A stretch of 64,000 nucleotides of DNA from CAZKCI01 sp964584165 (lineage in GTDB: Bacteria; Auribacterota; Erginobacteria; Erginobacterales; CAZKCI01): positions 1 to 64,000 of the forward strand of contig CAZOYW010000006.1 in NCBI GenBank assembly GCA_964584165.1, in the 5' to 3' direction. This document shows, one piece after another, positions 16,252-24,787 of the stretch; position 1 is the stretch's first letter, and each line of letters begins with the position of its first letter. Made by a program: the position numbers and the translations under genes. The notes under the pieces are model-generated. The model made no database searches. It saw nothing but the letters and a program-made list of their open reading frames with translations, and had not been told where the DNA came from.

Positions 16252-17376
16252 ATGGACTACCTCGAGCCGATCCTCCGGAGCCGGGCGATTTCTTGCTACC
16301 GCCTCCACCCGGAATACGCCCCCGAGCTCGAAGTCTACGTCGCCTCCACCCCCTCCTCCCGCCGGATCCTGAACCGGCCGGAGGTGACCGGGGTCGAGTT
16401 CACCCGGGAGCTCAAGAACGCGGTCACCGAGACCCTGCGCCACTTCCCGGAGCGGGACTACTTCCGCTCGCTCGACCCCTCCACGATCTCCGTCGTCCAC
16501 TTCCTCCGCTCCGGACTCAACTTCGGCATCCGGGAGGCGCTCTACGACGCCTGGGCCTTCAACACCCAGGCCTCTTCCTTCATCACCTCCCAGCGCCAGC
16601 GCGACCAGTTCGGACGCTGGTACATCAAGGACGACCAGTACCGGAAGATCGAGATCCCCCCCGGCGCCTCCTTCTTCATCGGCGAGATCGTGGCCACCGG
16701 GGTGACGGTGGACAACGGGCTGGAGATCATCTTCCGCCAGGCCAAGAACCTGGGCCGCCCCGTCCACAACGTCGTCTTCTTCACCATCGGCTGCCACAAG
16801 ATCGAGAAGGCCCTGCAGAAATACGACGCCCTCCTCCGGGAGTCCTTCCGGACCTACCGCAAGACGATCCTGGTCTACCTGGAGGGTAAGTTCCACCTGG
16901 CCGACTCCAAAACCGAGGCGCGCTTGAAGATCCAGGGGACCGACCTGATGCGCCACCCGGCCCTCCTCGCCCCGGAGTTCGAACTCTCCCAGTTCGAGCG
17001 GCTCTCCTCGCCCCTGGAGCGGTGCGTCGTCTACGACGGGGGGGCGCGCGCCTTCGACGTCCCCGGCTACCTCGCGGAACTCCGCTCCTACTGGACGAAG
17101 CTCCTGGAGCAGGGGAAGGCGGGCTGGACGCTCGCGGAGGCCCTTCGGGAGCGCTGGCCGGCCGGCGAATACCGCCTCTCCTTCCCGCGCTTCGCGGTGA
17201 TCAAGCGGAGGTCCTGGCGGAACCTCGACCGCTCCTTCGTGAAGAAGCTCCACCAGACCTACGCCCGCCGCTGGCGCAACGCGCTCCCGGAGAAGATCCA
17301 CACCAGAGAGGCCCTGGTCGACCTCTGCCACCGCCGCCTGCGCGAGCTGGAGGCGGGCAGCCCGCATCATTCCTGA
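16252..17376 (+). CDS. Hypothetical protein with phosphoribosyltransferase-like motifs
   Basis: I do not recognise a named family. The 374-residue soluble protein contains VVHFLRSGLNFGIREAL at about 80-100 and SFFIGEIVATGVTVDNGLE at about 140-160. The latter resembles the PRPP-binding loop (D/E-x-(V/I)-x-A-T-G-x-T) of type I phosphoribosyltransferases such as uracil PRTase. Segment RPVHNVVFFTIGCHK follows where a PRTase strand would be. The C-terminal half (YWTKLLEQGKAGWTLAEALR and a basic tail) matches nothing I know. I prefer the ATG at 16252 to the TTG at 16240. It stands alone between repeat-rich spacers. Enzymatic activity is unproven. Confidence 0.6.
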   Translation: MDYLEPILRSRAISCYRLHPEYAPELEVYVASTPSSRRILNRPEVTGVEFTRELKNAVTETLRHFPERDYFRSLDPSTISVVHFLRSGLNFGIREALYDAWAFNTQASSFITSQRQRDQFGRWYIKDDQYRKIEIPPGASFFIGEIVATGVTVDNGLEIIFRQAKNLGRPVHNVVFFTIGCHKIEKALQKYDALLRESFRTYRKTILVYLEGKFHLADSKTEARLKIQGTDLMRHPALLAPEFELSQFERLSSPLERCVVYDGGARAFDVPGYLAELRSYWTKLLEQGKAGWTLAEALRERWPAGEYRLSFPRFAVIKRRSWRNLDRSFVKKLHQTYARRWRNALPEKIHTREALVDLCHRRLRELEAGSPHHS

Positions 17377-17438
17377 AGATCGGAAAGCTCTTCCGGCGCA
17401 ATGCCCGGCTTATCCATATATCATTGTCCGCGGCGATT

Positions 17439-17825
17439 CTACTCCCGGAGGGTGGGGTCGCGGGTGTAGCCACCGCCGCCGGGGAGCGACGCCTCGATCC
17501 GCTCGGGGTCCTCGCCCGCCTCCAGGCGCTCGCACATCTCGCTCATCTCGCTATCCATCGGCTCGCCGGTCTCCGCGGCCATCTTCCGCATCATCCGGGC
17601 GAGCGAGCGGGGGTCCTTCTCGTCCAAGCCGGAAAGGAAGGAGGGATCCTCCAGGCGGCCGAGACGGCTCGCCTCGGAGCGGACGAGGGCGAAGGGGGAG
17701 TAGACCCGCTTCAGTCCGCCGGAGCCGCAGTCCGGGCAGAGGTGGACCCCCTCCCGCGAGGGGGAACGGACGAGGAAGCTAAAGATCTTCCGGCAGCGGG
17801 AACAGGCGTATTCGAAGATCGGCAT
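17439..17825 (-). CDS. FmdB-like zinc-ribbon protein
   Basis: This is a small cytoplasmic protein with the FmdB/CxxC_CxxC_SSSS-type zinc ribbon at the N-terminus: MPIFEYACSRCRK with C8 and C11, then LCPDCGSGGLKRVYSPF with C30 and C33. Such proteins are often called regulators of formamidase or amidase genes but are widespread, and their function is mostly unknown. Residues 50-128 form a charged, methionine-rich helical tail (LARMMRKMAAETGEPMDSEM) and end in a flexible GGGG segment. The ATG at 17825 leaves about 90 bp to the divergent secreted-protein gene. A regulatory role is possible but not shown. Confidence 0.8.
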   Translation of the reverse strand: MPIFEYACSRCRKIFSFLVRSPSREGVHLCPDCGSGGLKRVYSPFALVRSEASRLGRLEDPSFLSGLDEKDPRSLARMMRKMAAETGEPMDSEMSEMCERLEAGEDPERIEASLPGGGGYTRDPTLRE

Positions 17826-17915
17826 GGGGATGGTTCTCCCGGCCCGGGCGAGAGTCCGGTGGCCATCGCTTCTCGACCTATGGTATCATAGGCGCCAGCA
17901 GAGGGAAAGCGCACC

Positions 17916-18446
17916 ATGAAATTCCTCCTGGCCTTTATCGCCGCCGCCTGCCTGCCCGCGGCGGGGACGCCGACCTCTCCGCCGGCCCCCGGGGCGGCGG
18001 CGACGCCCAAGCCGAGCGGGAACCTCATCGAGCTCTACTTCGAGAAGCCGGCCCGGGTGGTCGCCTGGCACGCCTCCACGGCGACAACGATCGCCGAAGA
18101 GAGCCCCTTCCTCACCGACGCCGATTTCACCTCGGCCACGCTGGGCTGGAAGCGCGGGCGGGGATACATCGTGTACTGCAAGCTCAGCCCCGACGGGCTG
18201 GAGCGGCTCCGGGAGGCGAGCCTGGGCAACCTCGGCCGCTCGGTGATCTTCACCCTCGAGGGGCTCGGGCGGGCCAGCTTCCACCTCCCGCTCGATCCCG
18301 CCTCCGACGACTTGAGCTTCTGGGGGGATCTCTCCGAGGAGGAGGCGGTGGGGATCGTGGAGCGGATCAACTACCGCCCCATCCCCACGCCCCTTCCCGC
18401 CTCCTCCCCCTCGCCGTTCGGAGGACAGGAGACGGTGATCTTCTGA
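17916..18446 (+). CDS. Exported protein with a lone SecDF P1-head-like domain
   Basis: The 176-residue protein has a signal peptide (MKFLLAFIAAACLPAAG, possibly lipobox-like at Cys12) and a proline/alanine linker. Its domain resembles the P1 head subdomain of the SecDF translocation accessory: FLTDADFTSATLGW, then YIVYCKLSPDGLERLREAS, NLGRSVIFTLEG and LSEEEAVGIVERINY at the end. In SecD this segment sits between membrane helices; here it stands without them, so the protein is not a SecD. Other free-standing P1-head-like exported proteins occur in Gram-negative bacteria, with unclear roles. It is the first gene of a plus-strand run of exported proteins. Confidence 0.65.
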   Translation: MKFLLAFIAAACLPAAGTPTSPPAPGAAATPKPSGNLIELYFEKPARVVAWHASTATTIAEESPFLTDADFTSATLGWKRGRGYIVYCKLSPDGLERLREASLGNLGRSVIFTLEGLGRASFHLPLDPASDDLSFWGDLSEEEAVGIVERINYRPIPTPLPASSPSPFGGQETVIF

Positions 18447-18469
18447 TCCGGTCCGGCCACGATCGCCCC

Positions 18470-19942
18470 GTGATCCAGCTCCCCCGGTTCCCATCCCTGC
18501 CGGTCCTCCTCCTCATGCTCCTCGGAGCGCCGGGGAGGGCGGAGGCGGCGCCCTGCGACCCCGCCCCCTACCTGGGGACGAAGTGGTTCGGGGTCTACCT
18601 CCTCGACCGGAAGGTCGGATACGGCCGCGCCACCCTGGAGCGGACCGGCGGGGGGGAGGAGTCGGCCTACCGGGCGGCGATGGAGATGACGCTCACGGTC
18701 GGGCAGGGCGGCGGGCCGGAGACGATCCGGATCAGCGAGGAGCGGATCTACGGCGCGGACGGCGCCTTCGTCTCCTTCTCCGCCGCCAACACGGCGGGAC
18801 TGGGCCCCTCTCCGGCGCGGGGCGAGCGGCTCGGCGGCAGCCTGCGCCTGATCCTCCCCTCCGGGACGCGGACGGTCAGCGCGCCGGAGGAGACGATCGC
18901 GGACTACCTGGCCGAGCAGATCCTGGTCCGCCGGGGTCCGCGGGAGGGAGAGGCGGCCCGCTCCGTCCTCTTCGACTCCACGCTCCTGAAACCGCTCGCC
19001 TCTCTCTACCGCGTGGAGCGGATCGAGGAGAGAAACCTGGGCGGCGTCCCCACCCGCGTCTTCGTCATCCGCTCCGAGATCCCCGAGCTCAAGCTCAGCT
19101 CGCTCGACCGGATCGCCGACAACCAGACGGTCCTGGAGGCGAAGATCGCCGGCTTCCTCACCCTGCGCGAGGAGGGGGAGGCGGAGGCGAAAAGCCTCTC
19201 CTACCTGAGCGACGTCCTCACCCTCACCGCGATCGTCCCCCGCGGCCGTCCCGTCACCTCCCCCGCCCGCGTCGATCGCCTCCTCGCCGCGGTGGAGGGG
19301 GTCGACGCCGTTTCCCTCCTCTCCTCCCCGCCCCGCCAGACCATCCGGCCGGCCGGGGCGGACGGCTACTACCTCGAGGTGGAGAGACAGCGCCTCGACC
19401 CGAAGCTCTCCCCCTCCCTCCCCGTGGCGGGGGAGAGCTTCGCCCCCTTCCTTCAGTCCGCTCCGGAGATCCAGAGCGACGACCCCCGTATCCGCGCCCT
19501 GGCCGCCGAGATCGCCGGGGGGGAGACCGACGCCCTCCGGACGGCGGAGAAGCTCACCGCCTGGGTCCACGCCAACCTCCGGAAGACCTACCGGGTGAGC
19601 CTCCCCGACGCCCTCGGGGTCCTCGATTCCCGCTCCGGCGACTGCAAGGCCCACGCCGTCCTCCTCGCCGCCCTGGCCCGCGCCGCGGGCCTCCCCGCCC
19701 GGACGGTCTCGGGGCTGGTCGCCACCGGCGACGGGAAGTTCTACTATCACCAGTGGACGGAGCTCTTCGTCGGCGACTGGGTCCCGGCGGACGCGGCCTT
19801 CGGCCAGGTCAACGCCGACGCCACCCACCTCAAGCTCGCGGAGGGGGAGCCGATCGCCCAGGCGGCCGCCCTCGCCCAAGCGATCGGGAAGCTCCGCCTG
19901 GAGATCCTCGCGCTCGGGACGGAGGGGGAGAACACCCCGTGA
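18470..19942 (+). CDS. Secreted transglutaminase-like domain protein
   Basis: The 490-residue exported protein has a signal peptide (LPVLLLMLLGAPGRAEAA). An N-terminal domain of about 300 residues of unknown type is followed by a transglutaminase-like/cysteine-protease fold. The catalytic triad is visible as the cysteine in SRSGDCKAHAVLLAALARAAG, the histidine in YYHQWTELFV and the aspartate in WVPADAAFGQ. Such proteins act in the periplasm as peptidases or as parts of protein-processing systems; the substrate is unknown. The start is GTG at 18470, 24 bp after the previous gene. Its stop overlaps the GTG start of the next gene by four bases, showing translational coupling. Confidence 0.85.
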   Translation: MIQLPRFPSLPVLLLMLLGAPGRAEAAPCDPAPYLGTKWFGVYLLDRKVGYGRATLERTGGGEESAYRAAMEMTLTVGQGGGPETIRISEERIYGADGAFVSFSAANTAGLGPSPARGERLGGSLRLILPSGTRTVSAPEETIADYLAEQILVRRGPREGEAARSVLFDSTLLKPLASLYRVERIEERNLGGVPTRVFVIRSEIPELKLSSLDRIADNQTVLEAKIAGFLTLREEGEAEAKSLSYLSDVLTLTAIVPRGRPVTSPARVDRLLAAVEGVDAVSLLSSPPRQTIRPAGADGYYLEVERQRLDPKLSPSLPVAGESFAPFLQSAPEIQSDDPRIRALAAEIAGGETDALRTAEKLTAWVHANLRKTYRVSLPDALGVLDSRSGDCKAHAVLLAALARAAGLPARTVSGLVATGDGKFYYHQWTELFVGDWVPADAAFGQVNADATHLKLAEGEPIAQAAALAQAIGKLRLEILALGTEGENTP

Positions 19943-21636
19943 GGACGCCCGCCGCGGCGGCCGCGATCCTCCCCGCCCTCCTCATGGCGGGCTGCCTCCT
20001 CGGGCGGATGGAGTCGCCCGCGATCACGGTCTGGGCGACCGGCGACAGCGCCCAGGTTTCCCCCGCCGCCCCGATAGAGACCAGGAACCGCCACTGGAGA
20101 AGCTCTCCTCCCGCCCTCCTCCTCGCCGGCGGGCGGAACGAATGGCTGGGCGCCCAGATCATCCTCTCCTCCCCCCGGGCGGTCTCCCCGGTCGCGGTCG
20201 AGATCGGCGATCTTAGCTCCGAAACCGGCGCGATCGGGCGCGAGAACGCCCGCCTTTTCCTCGAGGTCTACGTCCCGGTGAAGACCGCGACCGACCGCTC
20301 CGGCTCGACCGGCCCGGGCGAGTACCCCGATCCCCTCGTCCCCTTCGTCGACCCCTACTCCCCCACCCGCCGCGAGGTCGCCTCCCCCCTCTCCCTCCCT
20401 CGCGGGCGGAACGTCCCGGTCTGGATCGACCTCTACATCCCGCCGGAGACACCCCCCGGGATTTACCGGGGCGAGATCACGATCAAGGTCCGGGGGCGAA
20501 CGGCGAAGGCCATCGCCGTCGAGCTCGAGGTCTGGAACTTCACCCTGCCCGCCCGGCGGACGCTCCCGGTCTTCTTCGACCTCTACGCCTACCGCTTCGC
20601 CCGGGGGGAGGGCGTTCCCTTCGCCCTCTCCGACGCCTCCTGGGAGGTCCTGAAGAACTACGAGATCATGGCCCACGAGCACGGCTTCGTGAACGGCCAC
20701 TGGGGGATCATGCCGGGGGGGGCGGGGAAGGAGGGAAAGGTCGACTGGACGGACTACGACCGGCGCTTCGGGCCGGTCCTGGACGGAAGCCTCTTCGCCG
20801 ACCGGGCGCCCCCGGCCTGCTGGGAGCTCCCCTTCCCCGAGGGCTGGGACCCCGGGGAGGAACCCCTCCGAGCCTACTGCGGCGAGGTCGTCCGGCACTT
20901 CGAGGAGAAGGGCTGGGACCTCGGGCGGGCCTTCGCCTACGTCTTCGACGAACGCGGGCCGCACAACGCCCAGGTGAAGAGATACGGAGAGATCCTCAAG
21001 GAGGCGGGGGGGGACCGGATCAACTACTTCTACACCTGCCCCCCCCACCCCGAGCTCTTCGGGATCGTCGACATCTGGTGCCCCCGGGCCTCCGAGTACG
21101 ACCCGGCGGCGGTCGCGGCGCGGCAGAGGCAGGGGGAGAAGGGGTTCTTCTACCACGCCGGGGAGCCGGCGGTCGGCCTGATGTGCCTGGACGCGATCGG
21201 GGTGGCCTTCCGCTCCTGGTCCTGGATCGCCTGGAAGTACGGAGCCGACGGCTTCTTCGACTGGTCCTCGAACTTCTGGGGCGATTCCCCCTACACCGAT
21301 CCCCGGAGCCACGGGGAGGACAACGGCAACATGTATCTCTTCTATCCCGGGGGCAAACTCGATACCATCGGCTTTCCGCCCATCAAGGGCCCGGTCTCCT
21401 CCTTCCGGATGAAGATGGTCCGGCGGGGAATCCAGGACTACGAGTACTTCCGCCTGGCCCGGGACGCGGGGGCGGACCCGGGAGCGGTCGTGGACTCGAT
21501 CGTCCGGCGGGGGCTCAAGGCGGCGGGGGAGGCGGGGATCGACCCCAAGGCTTGGTCCCGCGACCCCGAGGACTGGTACCGGGCCCGGGACGAGCTGGGA
21601 AGGATGATCGACGCGAGATCGCGGGGCAAACGGTAG
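19939..21636 (+). CDS. DUF4091 (GH123-like) lipoprotein
   Basis: The 565-residue protein begins with a lipoprotein signal ending in LPALLMAGC, so it is probably tethered to a membrane. A beta-rich domain (residues about 90-210) is followed by a TIM-barrel-like region. The C-terminal DUF4091 signature reads LFYPGGKLDTIGF, then SSFRMKMVRRGIQDYEYFRLA. DUF4091 proteins are related to glycoside hydrolase family 123 N-acetylgalactosaminidases. The AYVFDERG segment at about 333-340 could supply the acid residues. It overlaps the transglutaminase-like gene (GTGA), so the two exported proteins are probably made together. Substrate unknown. Confidence 0.8.
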   Translation: MRTPAAAAAILPALLMAGCLLGRMESPAITVWATGDSAQVSPAAPIETRNRHWRSSPPALLLAGGRNEWLGAQIILSSPRAVSPVAVEIGDLSSETGAIGRENARLFLEVYVPVKTATDRSGSTGPGEYPDPLVPFVDPYSPTRREVASPLSLPRGRNVPVWIDLYIPPETPPGIYRGEITIKVRGRTAKAIAVELEVWNFTLPARRTLPVFFDLYAYRFARGEGVPFALSDASWEVLKNYEIMAHEHGFVNGHWGIMPGGAGKEGKVDWTDYDRRFGPVLDGSLFADRAPPACWELPFPEGWDPGEEPLRAYCGEVVRHFEEKGWDLGRAFAYVFDERGPHNAQVKRYGEILKEAGGDRINYFYTCPPHPELFGIVDIWCPRASEYDPAAVAARQRQGEKGFFYHAGEPAVGLMCLDAIGVAFRSWSWIAWKYGADGFFDWSSNFWGDSPYTDPRSHGEDNGNMYLFYPGGKLDTIGFPPIKGPVSSFRMKMVRRGIQDYEYFRLARDAGADPGAVVDSIVRRGLKAAGEAGIDPKAWSRDPEDWYRARDELGRMIDARSRGKR

Positions 21637-21640
21637 GGGC

Positions 21641-21721
21641 GAATGGCGTCAGGTGCGCGCGGACCGGGAAGGCTGCCATCGATTATTTCCTTACACCTGA
21701 CACCTGGCACCTGACACCATT
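21641..21721. repeat. CTGACAC/CTGGCAC heptamer array inside an inverted repeat
   Basis: Units at 21691-21718 read ACACCTGACACCTGGCACCT and so on (GTGTCAG on the other strand). AATGGCGTCAGGTG at 21641-21654 is the inverted partner of CACCTGACACCATT at 21708-21721 with one mismatch. It starts 5 bp after the DUF4091 stop and may end transcription. Confidence 0.7.
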
Positions 21722-21780
21722 GCCTATCGCGGCCATAATATTTCACGCAACCATGTAATCGCTTCCGACAGGAGACCGCC

Positions 21781-22605
21781 ATGATGCTGGGCAAGAAAAT
21801 CCGTCTGGAAAGGATCCTCGACCGCCGGACCCGGCGGACGGTGATCGTCCCCATGGACCACGGGGTGACGCTGGGCCCGATCAAGGGCCTGGTCAACATG
21901 AGGGAGATGGTGGAGGAGATCGCCCGGGGCGGCGCCAACGCCGTCCTCGGCCATCTGGGGCTTCCCCTCTACGGCCACCGCTCCTACGGCAAGGACCTCG
22001 GCCTCATCCTCCACCTCTCCGGCTCCACGGTCTGGTCGCCCGACCCCAACACCAAGGTCCTGGTCAACTCGGTCGAGCTGGCCCTGAAGATGGGGGCGGA
22101 CGCGGTCTCCATCCACGTCAACATCGGGGCCGAGGACGAATCGGAGATGCTCAAGGACCTGGGCGCGGTCTCCGTCAGGTGCATGGAGTGGGGGGTCCCC
22201 CTCCTGGCCATGATGTACACCCGGGGGAAGAAGTTCGTGAGCGAGTACGACGTCGAGGGGGTGAAGCACGCGGCCCGGATCGCCGCCGAGCTCGGCGCGG
22301 ACATCGCCAAGGTGAACTACACCGGCTCGATCGCCTCCTTCCGCCAGGTGATAGAGGGCTGCCCGATCCCCGTGGTCATCGCCGGCGGGGAGCGGGCGGA
22401 GGACCCCAAGAGTCTCCTCCAGATGATCAAGGAATCGCTGGCGGCGGGGGGCGCGGGCGTCTCGGTCGGGCGCAACGTCTTCCAGCACGAGGAGCCGGCG
22501 CTGATGATGGAGGCGATCGCCCGGATCGTTCACGGGGACGCGACGGTCGCCGAGGCGCTCCAGGTCCTGGAGAGGAAGCCGGCCGAACGGCCCGGAAACT
22601 CTTGA
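21781..22605 (+). CDS. Archaeal-type class I aldolase (ADH synthase / class I fructose-bisphosphate aldolase family)
   Basis: This is a TIM-barrel aldolase of the DeoC/LacD-like superfamily. The 274-residue protein has VPMDHGVTLGPIKGL at the start, GGANAVLGHLG, the Schiff-base strand GADIAKVNYTG and the phosphate-binding end GAGVSVGRNVFQ. Proteins this close to the family include 2-amino-3,7-dideoxy-D-threo-hept-6-ulosonate synthase, the first step of the alternative 3-dehydroquinate pathway, and class I FBP aldolases. Motifs do not choose between them, and no dehydroquinate synthase II gene is nearby. The ATG at 21781 has AGGAGA upstream. The next gene starts 82 bp downstream. Confidence 0.85.
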   Translation: MMLGKKIRLERILDRRTRRTVIVPMDHGVTLGPIKGLVNMREMVEEIARGGANAVLGHLGLPLYGHRSYGKDLGLILHLSGSTVWSPDPNTKVLVNSVELALKMGADAVSIHVNIGAEDESEMLKDLGAVSVRCMEWGVPLLAMMYTRGKKFVSEYDVEGVKHAARIAAELGADIAKVNYTGSIASFRQVIEGCPIPVVIAGGERAEDPKSLLQMIKESLAAGGAGVSVGRNVFQHEEPALMMEAIARIVHGDATVAEALQVLERKPAERPGNS

Positions 22606-22687
22606 ACGAAACGGGACCGGGAACGGTCCAAGCAGTGATCCGGCGAGGCGCGCCGGACGACCAGCCAACCGGAGGAGCGGTTGCCGA

Positions 22688-23782
22688 ATGAAGACCATGG
22701 GATATATTTCCAGCGGAGGCGCGGGGAGGAAGATGACGGCGAAGCTGATGGCGGCCGGGCTCGGGGCGGTTCTGGTCCTGGCCCCCGCGGCGCGGGCGGA
22801 CCCGACTCAGGCGCCGCTACCTTCCCCCTCTCTCGTCCCCGGACCCACCCCGCCGCCGCCCCGGATCGAGTTCTCCGAGACAAGCTTCAACGCCGGCTCG
22901 GCCTGGGAGGGCGACGTCGTCTCCCACCTCTTCGCCTTCCGCAACGCCGGGGCGGGACCGCTCCACGTGAGCCGGGTCCGCTCCACCTGCGGCTGCACGG
23001 CGGCGCTGGCCTCCAAGGACACCCTCGCCCCGGGCGAGAGCGGCGAGATCAAGGTCGAGTTCAACACCCGCCGCTACCACGGGAACCAGAAGAAAACGGT
23101 CTTCGTCACCTCCGACGATCCCGCCGACTCCACCGTCCAGCTCCACCTTGAAGTGGAGGTGAAGACGGCCGGGACGCTCTCCCCCCGCGCCATCGCCTTC
23201 CACCACACCAGCTTCGGCGAGCAGACCTCCCGGATCGTCCAGGTCGTCCCCGAGGACCTGCCCTTCCGGGTAACCTCCGTCCGGGCGGAGCCGGAGGTCT
23301 TCCAGGCGAGGATCCGGGGCGAGCGGGTCGCGGCGAGCAAGGAGCAGGGGCCGGTGGAGATCGAGGTCTCCTTCGGACCGATGACCGCGGTCGGCGGGCA
23401 GAACGGATCCCTGATCGTCGCCACCGATCACCCCAAGCTCCCGGAGCTTCGGGCGACGATCGCCGCCACGGTCGAGGGTAACCTCCTCTACTCCCCCCGG
23501 ATGCTCCTCCTGACCCGGGAGAACCTCGACCAGGGGTTGGCCAAGAAGATCATCTTCACCCACCGCGCCGGGGCGGACTTCGCCATCCTTTCCGCCCGCG
23601 CCGAGGCCGAGCCGTTCCTGGCCGACGCGGGCGACTCCGAAGCGGCCGAGGAGGGCGTGGTCGAGGTCCGGATCGCCCCGGGGACGGCCCCGGGGCGCTA
23701 TCGGTCCGCGATCGTGGTCGCGACCGACCAGCCCGGCCAGGAGGAGATCCGGATCCCGGTGACGGCGAACATCCCGAAGTGA
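22688..23782 (+). CDS. DUF1573-domain exported protein
   Basis: The 364-residue protein has a signal peptide (MAAGLGAVLVLAPAARA), a proline-rich linker and Ig-like/ASPM-SPD-2-Hydin-type beta domains. The first domain is DUF1573, with the hallmark VRSTCGCTAAL after NAGAGPLHV and APGESGEIKVEFNT. Two further similar domains follow, for example GSLIVATDHPKLPEL and SAIVVATDQPGQEEI. DUF1573 proteins are common in PVC bacteria and Bacteroidota and are thought to be structural or adhesive envelope proteins. Start 22688 has GGAGGAG upstream at a long spacing. ATG 22733 gives a cleaner signal peptide and is a real alternative. Confidence 0.85.
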   Translation: MKTMGYISSGGAGRKMTAKLMAAGLGAVLVLAPAARADPTQAPLPSPSLVPGPTPPPPRIEFSETSFNAGSAWEGDVVSHLFAFRNAGAGPLHVSRVRSTCGCTAALASKDTLAPGESGEIKVEFNTRRYHGNQKKTVFVTSDDPADSTVQLHLEVEVKTAGTLSPRAIAFHHTSFGEQTSRIVQVVPEDLPFRVTSVRAEPEVFQARIRGERVAASKEQGPVEIEVSFGPMTAVGGQNGSLIVATDHPKLPELRATIAATVEGNLLYSPRMLLLTRENLDQGLAKKIIFTHRAGADFAILSARAEAEPFLADAGDSEAAEEGVVEVRIAPGTAPGRYRSAIVVATDQPGQEEIRIPVTANIPK

Positions 23783-23824
23783 CGCCGGCCTAAGAAGACC
23801 AGGCCGGGCGGGTCGAGATAAATC

Positions 23825-23840
23825 CGAATATCGATATTCG
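23825..23840. promoter_or_regulatory. 16-bp perfect palindrome, candidate operator
   Basis: CGAATATCGATATTCG is a perfect AT-rich palindrome in a GC-rich genome, 28 bp before the start of the 60-residue protein gene. Its position in the leader or promoter fits a repressor-binding site. Confidence 0.5.
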
Positions 23841-23868
23841 AGTTTGGAATTTAACCAGGAGGTGGAGC

Positions 23869-24051
23869 ATGTCGTTTCATACCCGGGGAGTCATGAGCCA
23901 CCACGGGAACGAGCGCATCTGGAAGCGCTTCGCGAGCAAGACGGGGAGGGACCCCTCCTACGAGCAATGGAAGCAATTCGTCAAGCGGCGGAACCCGGAG
24001 GTCTGGGAGAAGTTCGCCCGCGGGCAGGCGGAGAAGACTATCCGGCAGTAG
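23869..24051 (+). CDS. Small basic hypothetical protein
   Basis: This 60-residue protein of unknown function is rich in lysine, arginine, tryptophan and histidine and has no membrane segment. Segments WKRFASKTGRDPSYEQWKQF and NPEVWEKFARGQ suggest two or three short amphipathic helices, perhaps a nucleic-acid-binding or ribosome-associated protein. It has one of the best ribosome binding sites in the window (AGGAGG at 23857-23862, 6 nt before the ATG) and a 16-bp palindrome upstream. Both suggest strong, regulated expression. A hairpin terminator follows directly. Confidence 0.75.
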   Translation: MSFHTRGVMSHHGNERIWKRFASKTGRDPSYEQWKQFVKRRNPEVWEKFARGQAEKTIRQ

Positions 24052-24054
24052 ACA

Positions 24055-24074
24055 ACGGCCTTGGGATAGGCCGT
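24055..24074. terminator. Short hairpin between convergent genes
   Basis: ACGGCCT and AGGCCGT pair across a 6-nt loop (TGGGAT), just after the stop of the 60-residue protein gene. It lacks a T-run. Confidence 0.5.
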
Positions 24075-24086
24075 GCCTGGGGGCGA

Positions 24087-24677
24087 TCAGGGAGTGGCCA
24101 GCTCGACCTTGACCCGGGCGGTCAGGCGGTAAACGCCCCCCTCCACCCCCTCGCGGATCGTCTCCAGGTAGACGATCCTCCCCTCGAGGAAGCGGGGGAC
24201 CGAGGAAAGCGGGTAGACCTCGGCGGCGGCGGCGAGGGCGGCCTTCTCCAGCGCGTCTTCCCGGGCGAGGGAGCGGGCGGCGAGAAGGCTCAAGTCGGAG
24301 GCGACCGGCGCCTCGCCCTGGACCGTCAGCTCGCGCAGCCGATCCTGGGCCTGGAGGAGGGCCGCGGGCGCCGCGACCTCGAGGACGGCCCGGAAAAGAC
24401 CGCCCGGGAGCTCCTTGATCTCGACCAGGCGCTTGGAGCGGGTGTCCACCGCCGGCGGGAGGACGCCCTCCTCCAGCTCCGCGTATCTGCCATCCAGGAC
24501 GGAGAAGCTGATCCCGGTCACCCGCTCCCAGATTGACCGCAGGGCCGCGACCGGAGCGGCGGCGGCGGACGCGGCCACCCCCTCCACCAGGACCGGGACC
24601 GCGGGCGGGGTCGAGCCGGACGGAGAAGGCGCCGCGGCGAAGCGGAGAACGACGGCGAGGAGGAGCGCGGCGATCAT
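24087..24677 (-). CDS. Exported protein with a duplicated module (FlgT-N/LPP20-like?)
   Basis: The 196-residue protein starts with a hydrophobic signal (MIAALLLAVVLRFAAA). The mature part seems to be an internal duplication. One half runs from VPVLVEGVAAS to LFRAVLEV, the other from LTVQGEAPVAS to VYRLTARVKVEL. Each has the pattern V-x-G-x-A, an alanine-rich helix, then a hairpin ending in a hydrophobic strand. This resembles the FlgT N-terminal/LPP20 modules of exported proteins, but the likeness is weak. It is convergent with the 60-residue protein gene and divergent from the TlpA gene. Confidence 0.6.
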   Translation of the reverse strand: MIAALLLAVVLRFAAAPSPSGSTPPAVPVLVEGVAASAAAAPVAALRSIWERVTGISFSVLDGRYAELEEGVLPPAVDTRSKRLVEIKELPGGLFRAVLEVAAPAALLQAQDRLRELTVQGEAPVASDLSLLAARSLAREDALEKAALAAAAEVYPLSSVPRFLEGRIVYLETIREGVEGGVYRLTARVKVELATP

Positions 24678-24787
24678 CGCGCCCGAGATTATACGCCGGG
24701 AAAAGACTGGTTTAAGTTATAATTCCAATTATCGCGAAAACCGGTCGGCGGCCTTTCCTCTCCGAACCGGCCGGGGGAGGAGACTCG

